From assembly GCF_001269885.1 (NCBI RefSeq), contig NZ_LHVH01000024.1:310001-374000 (forward strand): a stretch of 64,000 nucleotides of DNA, written 5' to 3'. Under the pieces are notes generated by a model that saw only the letters and a program-made list of their open reading frames with translations, was not told the origin of the DNA and ran no database searches. This document shows positions 8,834 through 16,918 of this stretch, in pieces. Source of the DNA: Pseudomonas kilonensis (GTDB lineage Bacteria; Pseudomonadota; Gammaproteobacteria; Pseudomonadales; Pseudomonadaceae). Position numbers and translations under genes: made by a program. How positions within the stretch are numbered: position 1 is the first letter of the stretch; each line of letters starts with the position of its first letter.

Positions 8834-8929
8834 CCTACTGCCGCGGACTCATTCTCGACGGCACCCGAGAAGACATCCGGCCAGGTCATCTTGCGAACTG
8901 GAAGTCAGCTACGCCCGGAGTAACGGGTT

Positions 8930-8960
8930 GCTTTCGGCCAGAAGCGGCCAAACGATGGCC
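8930..8960. repeat. Degenerate copy of the intergenic hairpin element
   Basis: CGGCCAGAAGCGGCC followed by AAACGATGGCCGC is a compact set of inverted GGCC arms. It resembles the element at 3286-3367. It lies between two genes that converge (ends at 8833 and 8999). Confidence 0.4.
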
Positions 8961-8998
8961 GCTGGGGCAGCATTTTGCGCCTTCCTGCAAACAGACGG

Positions 8999-9775
8999 CT
9001 AAACCGTTGGTACTGTTCCGCCGTCGATCACAAACTCACTTCCCGTGATAGATGCCGCTCGCGGCGAAGCCAGGAAACCGATCAGGTCAGCAACTTCGGA
9101 AGGCGTCGATGGACGGCCGAGCGGGATACCCCCAAGTGCTTTCATGATGATCTCTTTACCACCTTGATAGTCAGTACCTGCCTCCTGCGCGAGTCGCTCG
9201 GCTAATGCGACCGACGCTTCGGTTTCAACCCAGCCCGGCGAAACCCGAACCACGCGGATGCCTCTGGGCGAAACCTCTTTCGATAAACTTTTGCTGTACG
9301 TCGAAAGCGCGGCCTTGGCCGCCGCATAAGCTGTTGTCGCTTGCGGCAGTGGCAGCCGACTCTGGATGGAGGTGACGTGGATGACGACCCCTTCCTTGCG
9401 CTCCAGCATACCCGGGAGCAAGGCGCGGTCGAGGCGCACCGCCGGCAACAGGTTCAGGCTGAGCTCTCGTTGCCACTGTTCCTCGTCCAGTGCAGCAAAA
9501 CCGCCGCCGGGTGCCGACGAACCACCCAGGACATGGATCATTATGTCCACGCCACCCAGCCGCTGTTGGATCGCGGCGATCAGCACGTCACAACCTTCCC
9601 GGGTCGAAAGATCAGCCGCAATCAGAATAGCGCCCGGCATTTCAACGTCCACCTGCCTGGCCGAGGTAATGACCTTCGCGCCCTCGGCCAGTAACAACTC
9701 GACGACAGCCTTGCCGATGCCTTTGGTGCCACCGGTGACGAGGACCCGCTTGCCAGTCAAACCTAGATTCAGCAT
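8999..9775 (-). CDS. Short-chain dehydrogenase/reductase
   Basis: The 258-residue protein is a classical SDR. It has the NAD(P)-binding TGGTKGIG at 15-22, a variant of the NAG motif region (IMIHVLGGSS), a catalytic Ser in HVTSIQS and the YAAAK active site near 154-158. C-terminal text ITGSEFVIDGGTVPT is normal for the family. These enzymes reduce or oxidise small carbonyl and hydroxyl substrates in the cytoplasm. Its start overlaps the end of the NTF2-like gene by 7 bases, so the two are translationally coupled. A small LuxR-type gene precedes both. The substrate is unknown. Confidence 0.88.
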   Translation of the reverse strand: MLNLGLTGKRVLVTGGTKGIGKAVVELLLAEGAKVITSARQVDVEMPGAILIAADLSTREGCDVLIAAIQQRLGGVDIMIHVLGGSSAPGGGFAALDEEQWQRELSLNLLPAVRLDRALLPGMLERKEGVVIHVTSIQSRLPLPQATTAYAAAKAALSTYSKSLSKEVSPRGIRVVRVSPGWVETEASVALAERLAQEAGTDYQGGKEIIMKALGGIPLGRPSTPSEVADLIGFLASPRAASITGSEFVIDGGTVPTV

Positions 9776-10101
9776 GGCGTGATCTCCAGGGAACGGATTC
9801 GACCGCCCTCCAGCGTGAAGACGTGACTCAGTTGAACCGGGCTACCGGGGAAACTCCCAACAAGGTGCGCAATGACAGTCAGTCTGCCCTGCCCTTGCAG
9901 GGCATGCAGTGGTTGGACCTGATAGATGAAGGCTCTACGTGCCTCCTGTTGCCAGGCTTCGATGGCAGCTGTTCCTTCGTATGTTTTTCTCTCATCCGAA
10001 ACCGTGGCGTCCGAGCGGAAGCAGCTCGCAAGTTGCGCTGCATCGCCACCATTGGTGACCGCAAAGTACGCCTGCACGACGTCGGGAAGCTGAAGGGTCA
10101 T
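9769..10101 (-). CDS. NTF2/SnoaL-like protein
   Basis: The start at 10101 (MTLQLPDVVQAYF) has GGAG upstream; the longer frame to 10368 runs through the neighbouring LuxR gene and is rejected. The 110-residue protein has the SnoaL/NTF2 pattern: VQAYFAVTNGGDAAQLASCF at the start, a short 'A.V.DE...Y.G..AI..W' block, and HVFTLEGGRIRSLEI at the end. Members of this fold act as isomerases, hydratases or ligand-binding helpers. It is cotranscribed with the SDR downstream. An enzyme pair acting on one small substrate is plausible. Confidence 0.8.
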   Translation of the reverse strand: MTLQLPDVVQAYFAVTNGGDAAQLASCFRSDATVSDERKTYEGTAAIEAWQQEARRAFIYQVQPLHALQGQGRLTVIAHLVGSFPGSPVQLSHVFTLEGGRIRSLEITPC

Positions 10102-10193
10102 GTTTTCGCTCTCCAGAATCTGGTTGTATGAAGCGATCTTGTGCACTTTTGTACGCGAGCCTGATGCAATGAGGCATCCATCCGGGCCGGGCA

Positions 10194-10541
10194 TCAGGAG
10201 ATCAACCCCAGTTTCGCTGCCTTGAAGGTGGCGGCCGCTCGAGTCGAGCATTCCAACTTTCGGAAGATGCTTTCCACGTGCGTGCGAACGGTGCTCGGAC
10301 TTATTTCCAGCAACCTCGCCACTTGCTTGTTGTTGGCGCCAACGCTGATCGCCCTGAGGATGCGACACTCTCGCCCAGTGAGTAATAGCCCACCAAGCTG
10401 CTGGGTCTGGCGCTCGCCGTGTGCGGCCAGCCTCAGCAATGCATCACATGCTTGAGGTGGCGAGCATTCAGCAGCACCCCAATCGCTTCCACTGCCGATG
10501 TCAAAGTACGTCTCAACAACGCTGACACGCTGAAGGCTCAT
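10194..10541 (-). CDS. Small LuxR-type HTH regulator
   Basis: The 115-residue protein starts after AGGAGATCAGCAA, a strong ribosome binding site, so it is likely expressed as is. The N-terminal 50 residues are unassigned. Residues 52-115 are a LuxR/GerE HTH (LTGRECRILRAISVGANNKQ, then VARLLEISPSTVRTHVESIF). The HTH is nearly the same, in protein and DNA, as the C-terminus of the HD-GYP/LuxR protein encoded at 11588-13027. It has therefore probably arisen by duplication of that HTH onto a new N-terminus. It is the first gene of a LuxR, NTF2-like, SDR operon and diverges from a LysR gene. Confidence 0.75.
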   Translation of the reverse strand: MSLQRVSVVETYFDIGSGSDWGAAECSPPQACDALLRLAAHGERQTQQLGGLLLTGRECRILRAISVGANNKQVARLLEISPSTVRTHVESIFRKLECSTRAAATFKAAKLGLIS

Positions 10542-10593
10542 TTGCTGATCTCCTGGATAGATTTCCTGGAGAGATCTTGCTGCTTGACGGATA

Positions 10594-10613
10594 GTTTGTT
10601 AACTGGGACAAAC
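10594..10613. promoter_or_regulatory. Perfect dyad, likely LysR operator
   Basis: GTTTGT, an 8-base spacer and ACAAAC form a perfect inverted repeat. It lies between the small LuxR gene and the divergent LysR gene, 34 bases before the LysR start. Size and position fit a LysR recognition site; binding is inferred. Confidence 0.5.
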
Positions 10614-10646
10614 CCTTATGACCAATCCCGAAAATCAGGACAATCC

Positions 10647-11564
10647 ATGTCACAAGATCGTTTAGGCCTCAGTGAGCTGGACGCTGTTATAGCGGTCGCA
10701 CGCAGGGGTTCGTTTCGGCAAGCCGCTATCGATCTCGACGTCTCCACCACCGCATTGAGCAACACCATTGCCCAACTGGAAGCCCGCCTCGAATCGCGGC
10801 TGTTCAATCGCACTACCCGTAGCGTGGCCATCACCGAAGCGGGCAGGATATTTCTGGAACAGGTGGGGCCAGCCTTGCAGGATTTGCGTGCTGCACTCGA
10901 TGCAGTGCGATCGCATAACGTCGGCCCCTCGGGCACGCTGCGTATCAATGCGTTCGCCAGCGCTGCCCGATCGGCGCTCCTGCCACTGGTGATGGAGTTC
11001 CTGCAGCATCATCCGAAAGTACACATCGACCTCGTAACCGAAGGCCGTCTGGTGGATATCGTTGCTGACGGCTTCGATTTCGGCGTGCGTTCAGCAAGCC
11101 TCGTTCCGAACGACATGATTGTGATCCCTCTCGGCCAGCCGCAACGGTACGCTGTGGTCGGCTCGCCGGCGTACTTCGAAAAACACGGCAAACCGCGAAC
11201 GCCATCCGAGCTGCTCCAGCATCGATGCATCCGCGTTCGACTACCGAATGGGGCGATTTTCCCGTGGCATTTCGAGCGGGACGCAGAAGTGACTCGTCTC
11301 GATGTGAGCGGGCCGCTTACGCTGGATGAATCCAGCGTGGTCAAGGTGGCGGTGCAGGAAGGCATGGGGCTCGGCTTTTTCATGGAGCAGGACGTTCACG
11401 ACGAAATCCGCGCCGGACAGTTCGTGCGGACTCTCGAAGACTGGACACCGCCCAGAGACAAGCTGTGCCTGTACTACCCGAACCGCCGCAACCCCTGCGC
11501 GGCAGCCAAGGCATTCATCGAGCTGGCACGTGCCAGTCAAGCCGATCAGGATGGGCTCGCATGA
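10647..11564 (+). CDS. LysR-family transcriptional regulator
   Basis: The start at 10647 (MSQDRLGLSELDAVIAVARR) is placed by homology; the frame is open further up without coding character. The 305-residue protein has a LysR HTH at about 8-65 (SFRQAAIDLDVSTTALSNTI) and the usual ligand-binding domain. The 'D.L..L..F...A..GSF..AA..L..S..A.S..I..LE..L...LF.RTTR' layout puts it in the large CrgA/DsdC-like subgroup. It diverges from the LuxR-NTF2-SDR operon and has the dyad at 10594-10613 just upstream, so it probably regulates that operon. The LuxR/HD-GYP gene converges on its 3' end. Confidence 0.87.
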   Translation: MSQDRLGLSELDAVIAVARRGSFRQAAIDLDVSTTALSNTIAQLEARLESRLFNRTTRSVAITEAGRIFLEQVGPALQDLRAALDAVRSHNVGPSGTLRINAFASAARSALLPLVMEFLQHHPKVHIDLVTEGRLVDIVADGFDFGVRSASLVPNDMIVIPLGQPQRYAVVGSPAYFEKHGKPRTPSELLQHRCIRVRLPNGAIFPWHFERDAEVTRLDVSGPLTLDESSVVKVAVQEGMGLGFFMEQDVHDEIRAGQFVRTLEDWTPPRDKLCLYYPNRRNPCAAAKAFIELARASQADQDGLA

Positions 11565-11587
11565 TTCAGGCTTGACCCGGACCTGGC

Positions 11588-13027
11588 TCAGGCAATCAAT
11601 CCCAATGTCAGTCCCTTCAAGGTAGCGGCTGCCCGGGTCGAGCATTCCAGTTTGCGAAAGATGCTTTCCATGTGCGTGCGAACCGTGCTCGGACTGATGT
11701 CCAGCAGCCGCGCCACCTGCTTGTTGCTGGCGCCACGGCTGATCTCCAGCAGGATGCGGCACTCGCGAGTCGTGAGTACCGAAGCCTTCGGTTGACGCAT
11801 CCGACGCTCGCCACCTGCGGCGGCAATGACTGCTTCGCAAACATCGTTGTCGAACAAGCCACTGCCAGCATCCTGTTTGAGTAGCCTGGCTGCATCCGTT
11901 TCGCCGTGGGCCGATCGCCATGGTCTGGCTTCCCTTAGCGCGACCCAGGCTACCGATGTGGCGAACAGGCGATGCTCGGCACACAGCGCATCACCCGCCA
12001 CGCCTCGAAAATAGCCACTGCCGTTGAGCCGTTCATAGGCATGGGCTGCAATCTCTGCGGGCACGGCCAGTTCAGTGATAGGTCTAAGCGCCTGTTGCGT
12101 CCAGTAAGGGACAAGGCGCACCCGCTCTGCAGCGCCGTATGGCAGCGTCCCTGCGGTATTCCAAAGGTGGTTCGAAACGGCTGCCCGGCCGAGACCGTAG
12201 ATGAGCGCGGACTTACCAATTTCTGTCAAAGTGGGCTCACGCAGCCCCCACAGGCGCGCAGCTTCCACGGCGACATGCGCTACCTGCCGCGAATGCCCTG
12301 CCAACCACGGGAGCTTCAAGTCGATTATGTCTCCCACCAACGTCAGTGAGACGCAACGCTGCTCATGCGCGTGGTCAACCGTTTTCGACAGCGTTTCCAA
12401 ATCCGCCAGCCAGTCCTTTGCGTTCCCCAGAAGCAACGATACTAGCGACGCGGGATAGCGCCGATCCGACTGCTCTCTGATCCAGCGTAGCGCCGCGTCC
12501 AGGCCGTGTGCACGACTGAGAATATCCAGATCACCTGCAAGTACTACTTGATAGGCGACCTCCGGAATGTGCTCATGGGTCAGGCCCAGCGGCCGGCCAG
12601 TGCCGTCGTAGGTTTCGAACACGCGACACAAGCCCGCCTCGACGGCGGCACCGAGCTGGAGGGTTTTGGCGATTGCTCCAGACACCTCACAGTGCACGAC
12701 GGCAAGCGGGGTTGCCTGATGCACCGCGTTCATTTGCTCATTGCCCAGCGTCAAATCGAGCATCGCGCGGCGACCATCGACGTCGTCGCCCAGCAGATCA
12801 GCAAAGCCTTCGGCATTGGCGGTGCAACCGGACCAGCGCAGCAAGGCAACCTGTTCCGCTACCCTCAGGTGCTCACCGTCGCCATGCTGGGCCTGCGCCA
12901 GCATCCGCGCCAGTGCGGCAACACGCCGGGAATGACCGAGTGGTTGTCCCATGCTGAGGTCACCGACCTGGGCGATCGTCGCCAGTGCCCCGCCCAGGGA
13001 GATATCCAGTTGCAACACACTATCCAT
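11588..13027 (-). CDS. Tandem degenerate HD-GYP domains fused to LuxR HTH
   Basis: The ATG at 13027 (MDSVLQLD) is preferred over a GTG at 13066 that has no ribosome binding site. The 479-residue protein appears to hold two HD-GYP-like halves. The first has GHSRRVAALA and a GYP-like YDGTGRPLGL. The second has GHSRQVAHVA, IYGLGR where HDIGK is expected, and NGSGYFRGV. The HD metal ligands seem lost, so cyclic-di-GMP hydrolysis is doubtful and a sensing role is likelier. Residues from about 415 to the end are a LuxR HTH (LTTRECRILLEISRGASNKQ). It diverges from a secreted hydrolase and a GMC oxidoreductase, which are probable targets. Confidence 0.8.
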   Translation of the reverse strand: MDSVLQLDISLGGALATIAQVGDLSMGQPLGHSRRVAALARMLAQAQHGDGEHLRVAEQVALLRWSGCTANAEGFADLLGDDVDGRRAMLDLTLGNEQMNAVHQATPLAVVHCEVSGAIAKTLQLGAAVEAGLCRVFETYDGTGRPLGLTHEHIPEVAYQVVLAGDLDILSRAHGLDAALRWIREQSDRRYPASLVSLLLGNAKDWLADLETLSKTVDHAHEQRCVSLTLVGDIIDLKLPWLAGHSRQVAHVAVEAARLWGLREPTLTEIGKSALIYGLGRAAVSNHLWNTAGTLPYGAAERVRLVPYWTQQALRPITELAVPAEIAAHAYERLNGSGYFRGVAGDALCAEHRLFATSVAWVALREARPWRSAHGETDAARLLKQDAGSGLFDNDVCEAVIAAAGGERRMRQPKASVLTTRECRILLEISRGASNKQVARLLDISPSTVRTHMESIFRKLECSTRAAATLKGLTLGLIA

Positions 13028-13115
13028 GAAAAATATTCCGGGGTCGGATAATTGACCGATGCCCACAACGCAGGCTAGTCAGCAGAATTTGAGCTCCCGA
13101 ACAGGAGCTCATCCA

Positions 13116-13889
13116 ATGAAAACATTCAATTCGAAAATCGCTACCGTCGCCTTTGCCCTAGCCGGTACCTTCATCGCAAGCGCCAGTCACGCGCAGGATA
13201 CAACGCCCTCCGTGGTGATCGTACACGGCGCGTTCGCCGACGGCTCCGATTGGGCCAAAGTGGTGCCACTGCTCCAAGCCCAAGGGGTGGCCGTTACGGT
13301 TGTGCAAAACCCGCTCACCTCGCTTGCCGACGATGTTGCCGCTACGCGCCGCGCGTTGAGCAACCAGCAGGGCAAGGTGATTCTAGTCGGGCACTCTTGG
13401 GGCGGCACTGTGATTACCGAGGCCGGTAGCGACCCGAAGGTCAGCGCGCTGGTGTATGTCGCCGCCTTCGCGCCAGAGGCCGGGCAAACCAGCGGCGAAC
13501 AAGGTAAAGGTGCGCCCACGCCCCCTGGCATCAGTCAGATCAAGGCAGACGGCAACGGTTTCCTCTATTTGACGCCGGAAGGCATGGCCAAGGACTTCGC
13601 CCAGGATCTCCCGGCAGCGCAGACCGCCGTCATGACCGCCACGCAAGGTCCCATCAAGGCATCTGCCTTCGAAGATAAAACGACCGTGTCGTCCTGGAAG
13701 GCCAAACCGTCCTGGTATCTGCTTGCTACAGAAGACCGGATGATCCACCCCGACGTCCAGCGCTCTGCCGCCAAGCGTATCGGTGCCACCCTTGCAGAGG
13801 TGCACACCAGCCATGTTCCCCAGCAGTCACAGCCGGCCGAGGTCGCCGCAGTGATTCTTAAGGCAGTGCACAGCGTTGGCGAACAATGA
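13116..13889 (+). CDS. Secreted alpha/beta hydrolase
   Basis: The start at 13116 (MKTFNSKIATVAF) has AGGAG upstream. The 257-residue protein carries a Sec signal peptide ending near ASHAQD. The mature part is a small alpha/beta hydrolase: HGAFADGSDW (oxyanion-hole region), nucleophile elbow GHSWGG, and the late acid and His regions (ATEDRMIHPD and HTSHVPQQSQP). This is the EstC/salicylate-esterase-like family of periplasmic hydrolases. It precedes a GMC oxidoreductase by 64 bases and diverges from the HD-GYP/LuxR regulator. A hydrolysis-then-oxidation pair acting on an ester or lactone is possible but not shown. Confidence 0.85.
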   Translation: MKTFNSKIATVAFALAGTFIASASHAQDTTPSVVIVHGAFADGSDWAKVVPLLQAQGVAVTVVQNPLTSLADDVAATRRALSNQQGKVILVGHSWGGTVITEAGSDPKVSALVYVAAFAPEAGQTSGEQGKGAPTPPGISQIKADGNGFLYLTPEGMAKDFAQDLPAAQTAVMTATQGPIKASAFEDKTTVSSWKAKPSWYLLATEDRMIHPDVQRSAAKRIGATLAEVHTSHVPQQSQPAEVAAVILKAVHSVGEQ

Positions 13890-13953
13890 TCGCAGGGAAA
13901 TGACGCCACTGGTAACCGCAAACTCAATCGCTGCATCGATACGGAGCCTCCGC

Positions 13954-15537
13954 ATGAATCATCTGCGTGATCAACACTATGATTTCATTGTGTGCGGTGC
14001 AGGTACGGCGGGCTGCGTGGTCGCAGCCCGTCTTGCCGATCAGAAAAGCGCACGCGTCTTGCTGATTGAAGCTGGCGAGGGGTACTCGGGCCCCGAGGTT
14101 GCCGAACCGGCGCAATGGCCGATGAACCTCGGTTCAAAGCGCGACTGGGCATTCGAGGGGCAACCCAATCCACACCTCAATGGTCGACGGCTATCCCTGA
14201 GCATGGGTAAGGGACTCGGCGGTGGCTCCAGCATCAATGTGATGGTCTGGTCGCGCGGGCACCGCTCCGATTGGGACCATTTCGCGGCAGAGTCCGGCGA
14301 CCCGGCCTGGGGCTACGATTCGGTACTCAATTACTACCGCAGGATCGAGAACTGGCAAGGCAGCCCTGATACCACTCGGCGTGGTTCAGGTGGCCCCGTG
14401 CATGTCGAACAGCCGGCCATGCCTCAACCCCTCGCGTGGGCAACGCTGGAGGCAGCCAGCCGTCTGGGTATCCCCAGATTCGACAGTCCCAATGGCGAGA
14501 TGATGGAAGGCCCGGGCGGGATCGCTATTACCGACCTGCGCATTAACCAGGGCAAGCGCGAATCCGTTTACGACTCCTACATCCGGCCACGGTTGCACTA
14601 TCCGAACTTGACGGTTCTGACAGGGGCATTGGTGACCCGCGTATTGCTTATCGGTACACGGGTTATCGGTGTCGAAGCGGTGATCGCAGGCGAACGGCAG
14701 TGCTTCTATGCCGCAGCCGAGGTCATCCTGTCCATGGGCGCGGTGCAGACGCCCAAGGTGCTCATGCAATCGGGAATCGGCCCGGAAGAGGAACTGCGAA
14801 ACCACGGCATCGCACCGACCAATCACCTTCCCGGCGTGGGCCAGAATCTTCAGGACCATCTCGCCTTTGGCTGTACGTGGGAGTACCTGCAACCCCAGGC
14901 AGTCGGTAGCGGCGGGTGCGAAACCACCTTGTACTGGAAAAGCGACAGTCGCCTGGAGGTCCCGGACCTATTGCAGTGTCAGCTGGCATTTGCGGTACCC
15001 TCTCCGCCTGAGGTCGCGATTGAGCCGCCACAACATGGCTGGACAATGTTCGCTGGGCTGGCCAGGCCTGCCAGTCGAGGACGCTTACGCCTGTCGGGTG
15101 CCGGGCCACTGGATGCCCCACTCATTGAGCCGAACTCGTTGAGCGCGCCCGAGGATATGACAGCGGCTTATGCGTCGATCGACCTGTGCAGGGCGCTCGG
15201 TAACAGCGAAGCCTTCAACGGGCTGGTCAAACGCGAAGTCGTGCCAGGGCCGAAAGAACATCGCGCTATGGAGCAGTTCATCCGCAACTCTGCCGTGACT
15301 TACTGGCACCAATCCTGCACCGCGAAAATGGGCCGAGATACGATGTCGGTGGTCGACCATCAACTGCGTGTGTATGGCATCGATAAACTGCGCATCGCTG
15401 ATGCCTCGATCATACCGCGAATTACCGTTGGCAACACGATGGCGCCGTGCGTCGTCATCGCCGAACGAGCAGCAGATCTTGTCCTCGCTGCGCATGGTGT
15501 GACGGCTGCGGCCACAGCGCTGACCGGTAATTCATAA
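13954..15537 (+). CDS. GMC-family FAD-dependent oxidoreductase
   Basis: The start at 13954 (MNHLRDQHYDF) follows CGGAG. The 527-residue length is normal for choline-dehydrogenase-like GMC enzymes. Motifs in order are the FAD dinucleotide loop CGAGTAGCVVAARL near 14-27, the GMC signature with LGGGSSINVMVWSRG near 87-101, GAVQTPKVLMQSGIGP near 270-285, and the C-terminal HQSCTAKMG and ADASIIPRITVGNTMAP block. Such enzymes oxidise alcohols with FAD. There is no signal peptide. It follows the secreted hydrolase in the same direction and is probably cotranscribed. The substrate is unknown. Confidence 0.88.
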   Translation: MNHLRDQHYDFIVCGAGTAGCVVAARLADQKSARVLLIEAGEGYSGPEVAEPAQWPMNLGSKRDWAFEGQPNPHLNGRRLSLSMGKGLGGGSSINVMVWSRGHRSDWDHFAAESGDPAWGYDSVLNYYRRIENWQGSPDTTRRGSGGPVHVEQPAMPQPLAWATLEAASRLGIPRFDSPNGEMMEGPGGIAITDLRINQGKRESVYDSYIRPRLHYPNLTVLTGALVTRVLLIGTRVIGVEAVIAGERQCFYAAAEVILSMGAVQTPKVLMQSGIGPEEELRNHGIAPTNHLPGVGQNLQDHLAFGCTWEYLQPQAVGSGGCETTLYWKSDSRLEVPDLLQCQLAFAVPSPPEVAIEPPQHGWTMFAGLARPASRGRLRLSGAGPLDAPLIEPNSLSAPEDMTAAYASIDLCRALGNSEAFNGLVKREVVPGPKEHRAMEQFIRNSAVTYWHQSCTAKMGRDTMSVVDHQLRVYGIDKLRIADASIIPRITVGNTMAPCVVIAERAADLVLAAHGVTAAATALTGNS

Positions 15538-15563
15538 GAATACTGATACAACCCATGCCCGCT

Positions 15564-15610
15564 GGCAGAAATTGGCCGATTGCTGCCGCTACGAAGCACA
15601 GTTATCGGCC
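15564..15610. repeat. Degenerate copy of the intergenic hairpin element
   Basis: TTGGCCGATTGCTGCC followed by a weak inverse arm (TTATCGGCCCAAGATCC) matches the core of the element at 3286-3367. It lies just after the GMC oxidoreductase gene and before the GNAT pseudogene. Confidence 0.45.
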
Positions 15611-15627
15611 CAAGATCCAAAACGCGG

Positions 15628-16020
15628 TCAGCACAACGACTTCTGGAAGTAGAGCCGGGTATGCCCCGGTGGATAGTCTGCCAGGCGTCCGAATTCGGAG
15701 TAACCCAGTTTTCGATAAAACTCGGGGGCCTGAAAGCTGAAGGTCTCCAGCCAGATACCAATGCAATGTTTTTCTGCGCAACTTCTTCAGCCATACGCAT
15801 TAGTCGTTCTCCGATACCCTGACCACGCATCGACTCGGGAACGCTGATAAGATCGATGAGCAGCCATCGATAAGAGACCTTGCCATACAGTCCACCAATG
15901 ACTTCGTTACTGTCGGGGTCTCGTAGCAACAGAGCAAATGTTTCACGGGCGTCGTCTCCACCGTTGGCCAGGTTATGGGCCAGCAACGGGGTCAAAATTC
16001 CTAGTCGTTCTGCTTCAGTC
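15628..16020 (-). pseudogene. Frameshifted GNAT acetyltransferase
   Basis: The first part reads ERLGILTPLLAHN...ARETFALLLRDP...VIGGLYGKVSYRWL and RGQGIGERLMRMAEEVAQKN, a clear GNAT fold with the acetyl-CoA loop. At about 15770 the frame shifts. The rest continues in another minus frame as CIGIWLETFSFQAPEFYRKL and ends ...HTRLYFQKSLC with TGA at 15628. Joined, they make a normal GNAT of about 135 residues. No good start codon remains, and the 5' end runs close to the SDR gene start at 16072. A one- or two-base indel explains the break; a sequencing error cannot be excluded. Confidence 0.75.
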
Positions 16021-16071
16021 GCATTTTCCGAAATTCTGGATTTCTACAGGCAACCCATTCGAGATATCCAT

Positions 16072-16833
16072 ATGAAACCCAATCCGACAATCGATAACGT
16101 ATTACGCGTCGCGTTGGTGACAGGATCCACTTCCGGTATCGGCGCAGCCATTGCACGTGTACTAAGCCGGGCAGGCTATGCCGTGGTGCTCCATTCGCGA
16201 AATTCTGCAGATACAGGACGCGCTATGGTTGCCGAAATGAAGCAGGCTATTTACGTGCAAGCTGATCTTGCTTTAGAAGCTGACAGGGTCAGGCTTATTA
16301 ACGAGGCGATCGCCGCGTGGGGGCAGCTCGACGTATTGGTCAATAACGCAGGTATTAGCAGAGTCATTCCGCACAGCGACCTTGCCTCGGCCAACTCGAC
16401 GGTGTGGCACGAGCTTAACGAGGTTAATGTCGTGGCGCCGTTCCACCTGGTCGCATTGGCCGAGTCGGCATTGCGCGATGCCGCCCGTTACCGTCGAGCA
16501 GGTTGCGTCGTAAACATCAGTTCCCATGCCGGTATCCGTCCTAAGGGCGCATCGATTCCCTATGCAGTAAGCAAAGCTGCGCTTAATCACATGACCCGCT
16601 TGCTCGCGGTATCGCTGGGGCCAGAAATTCGCGTAAACGCTGTGGCGCCTGGCTTGGTCGACACGCCTCTGACCGCAGAATGGACAGGTGCCCAAGAGTT
16701 GTGGCGAACTCGCGCACCTATGCGCAGGGCCGCGAGCCCAGACGACATCGCAAAAGCTGTTGTCATGCTGGTCGAGTCGGACTACTTGACCGGCGAGATA
16801 CTCCTCTCAGACGGCGGGTTGAATCTGACCTAG
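16072..16833 (+). CDS. Short-chain dehydrogenase/reductase
   Basis: The 253-residue protein is a classical SDR. It has TGSTSGIG near 17-24, NNAGIS near 90-95, a catalytic Ser in VNISSHAG and the active site YAVSK near 164-168. It ends LTGEILLSDGGLNL, normal for the fold. The start follows a weak site. The reaction is NAD(P)-dependent oxidation or reduction of an unknown small molecule. It stands alone, downstream of the broken GNAT gene on the other strand and 85 bases before a HAD hydrolase gene. Confidence 0.86.
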   Translation: MKPNPTIDNVLRVALVTGSTSGIGAAIARVLSRAGYAVVLHSRNSADTGRAMVAEMKQAIYVQADLALEADRVRLINEAIAAWGQLDVLVNNAGISRVIPHSDLASANSTVWHELNEVNVVAPFHLVALAESALRDAARYRRAGCVVNISSHAGIRPKGASIPYAVSKAALNHMTRLLAVSLGPEIRVNAVAPGLVDTPLTAEWTGAQELWRTRAPMRRAASPDDIAKAVVMLVESDYLTGEILLSDGGLNLT

Positions 16834-16918
16834 GCTAGCGTGCTCCGGTGTAGCAGGTGAGAAGACGAGTCACTCTGTAATCAAGTTAGCTAATGCATCG
16901 TGATCGCTGGGAGGGAAC

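Noticed and set aside
8830..9048. Short plus-strand frame starting inside the stop codon at 8830
   Set aside because: It runs into the degenerate GGCC repeat and the SDR gene on the other strand, and shows no family text.
9769..10368. Extended NTF2-like protein (199 residues)
   Set aside because: The extension runs through the small LuxR gene in another frame; the start at 10101 has a good ribosome site.
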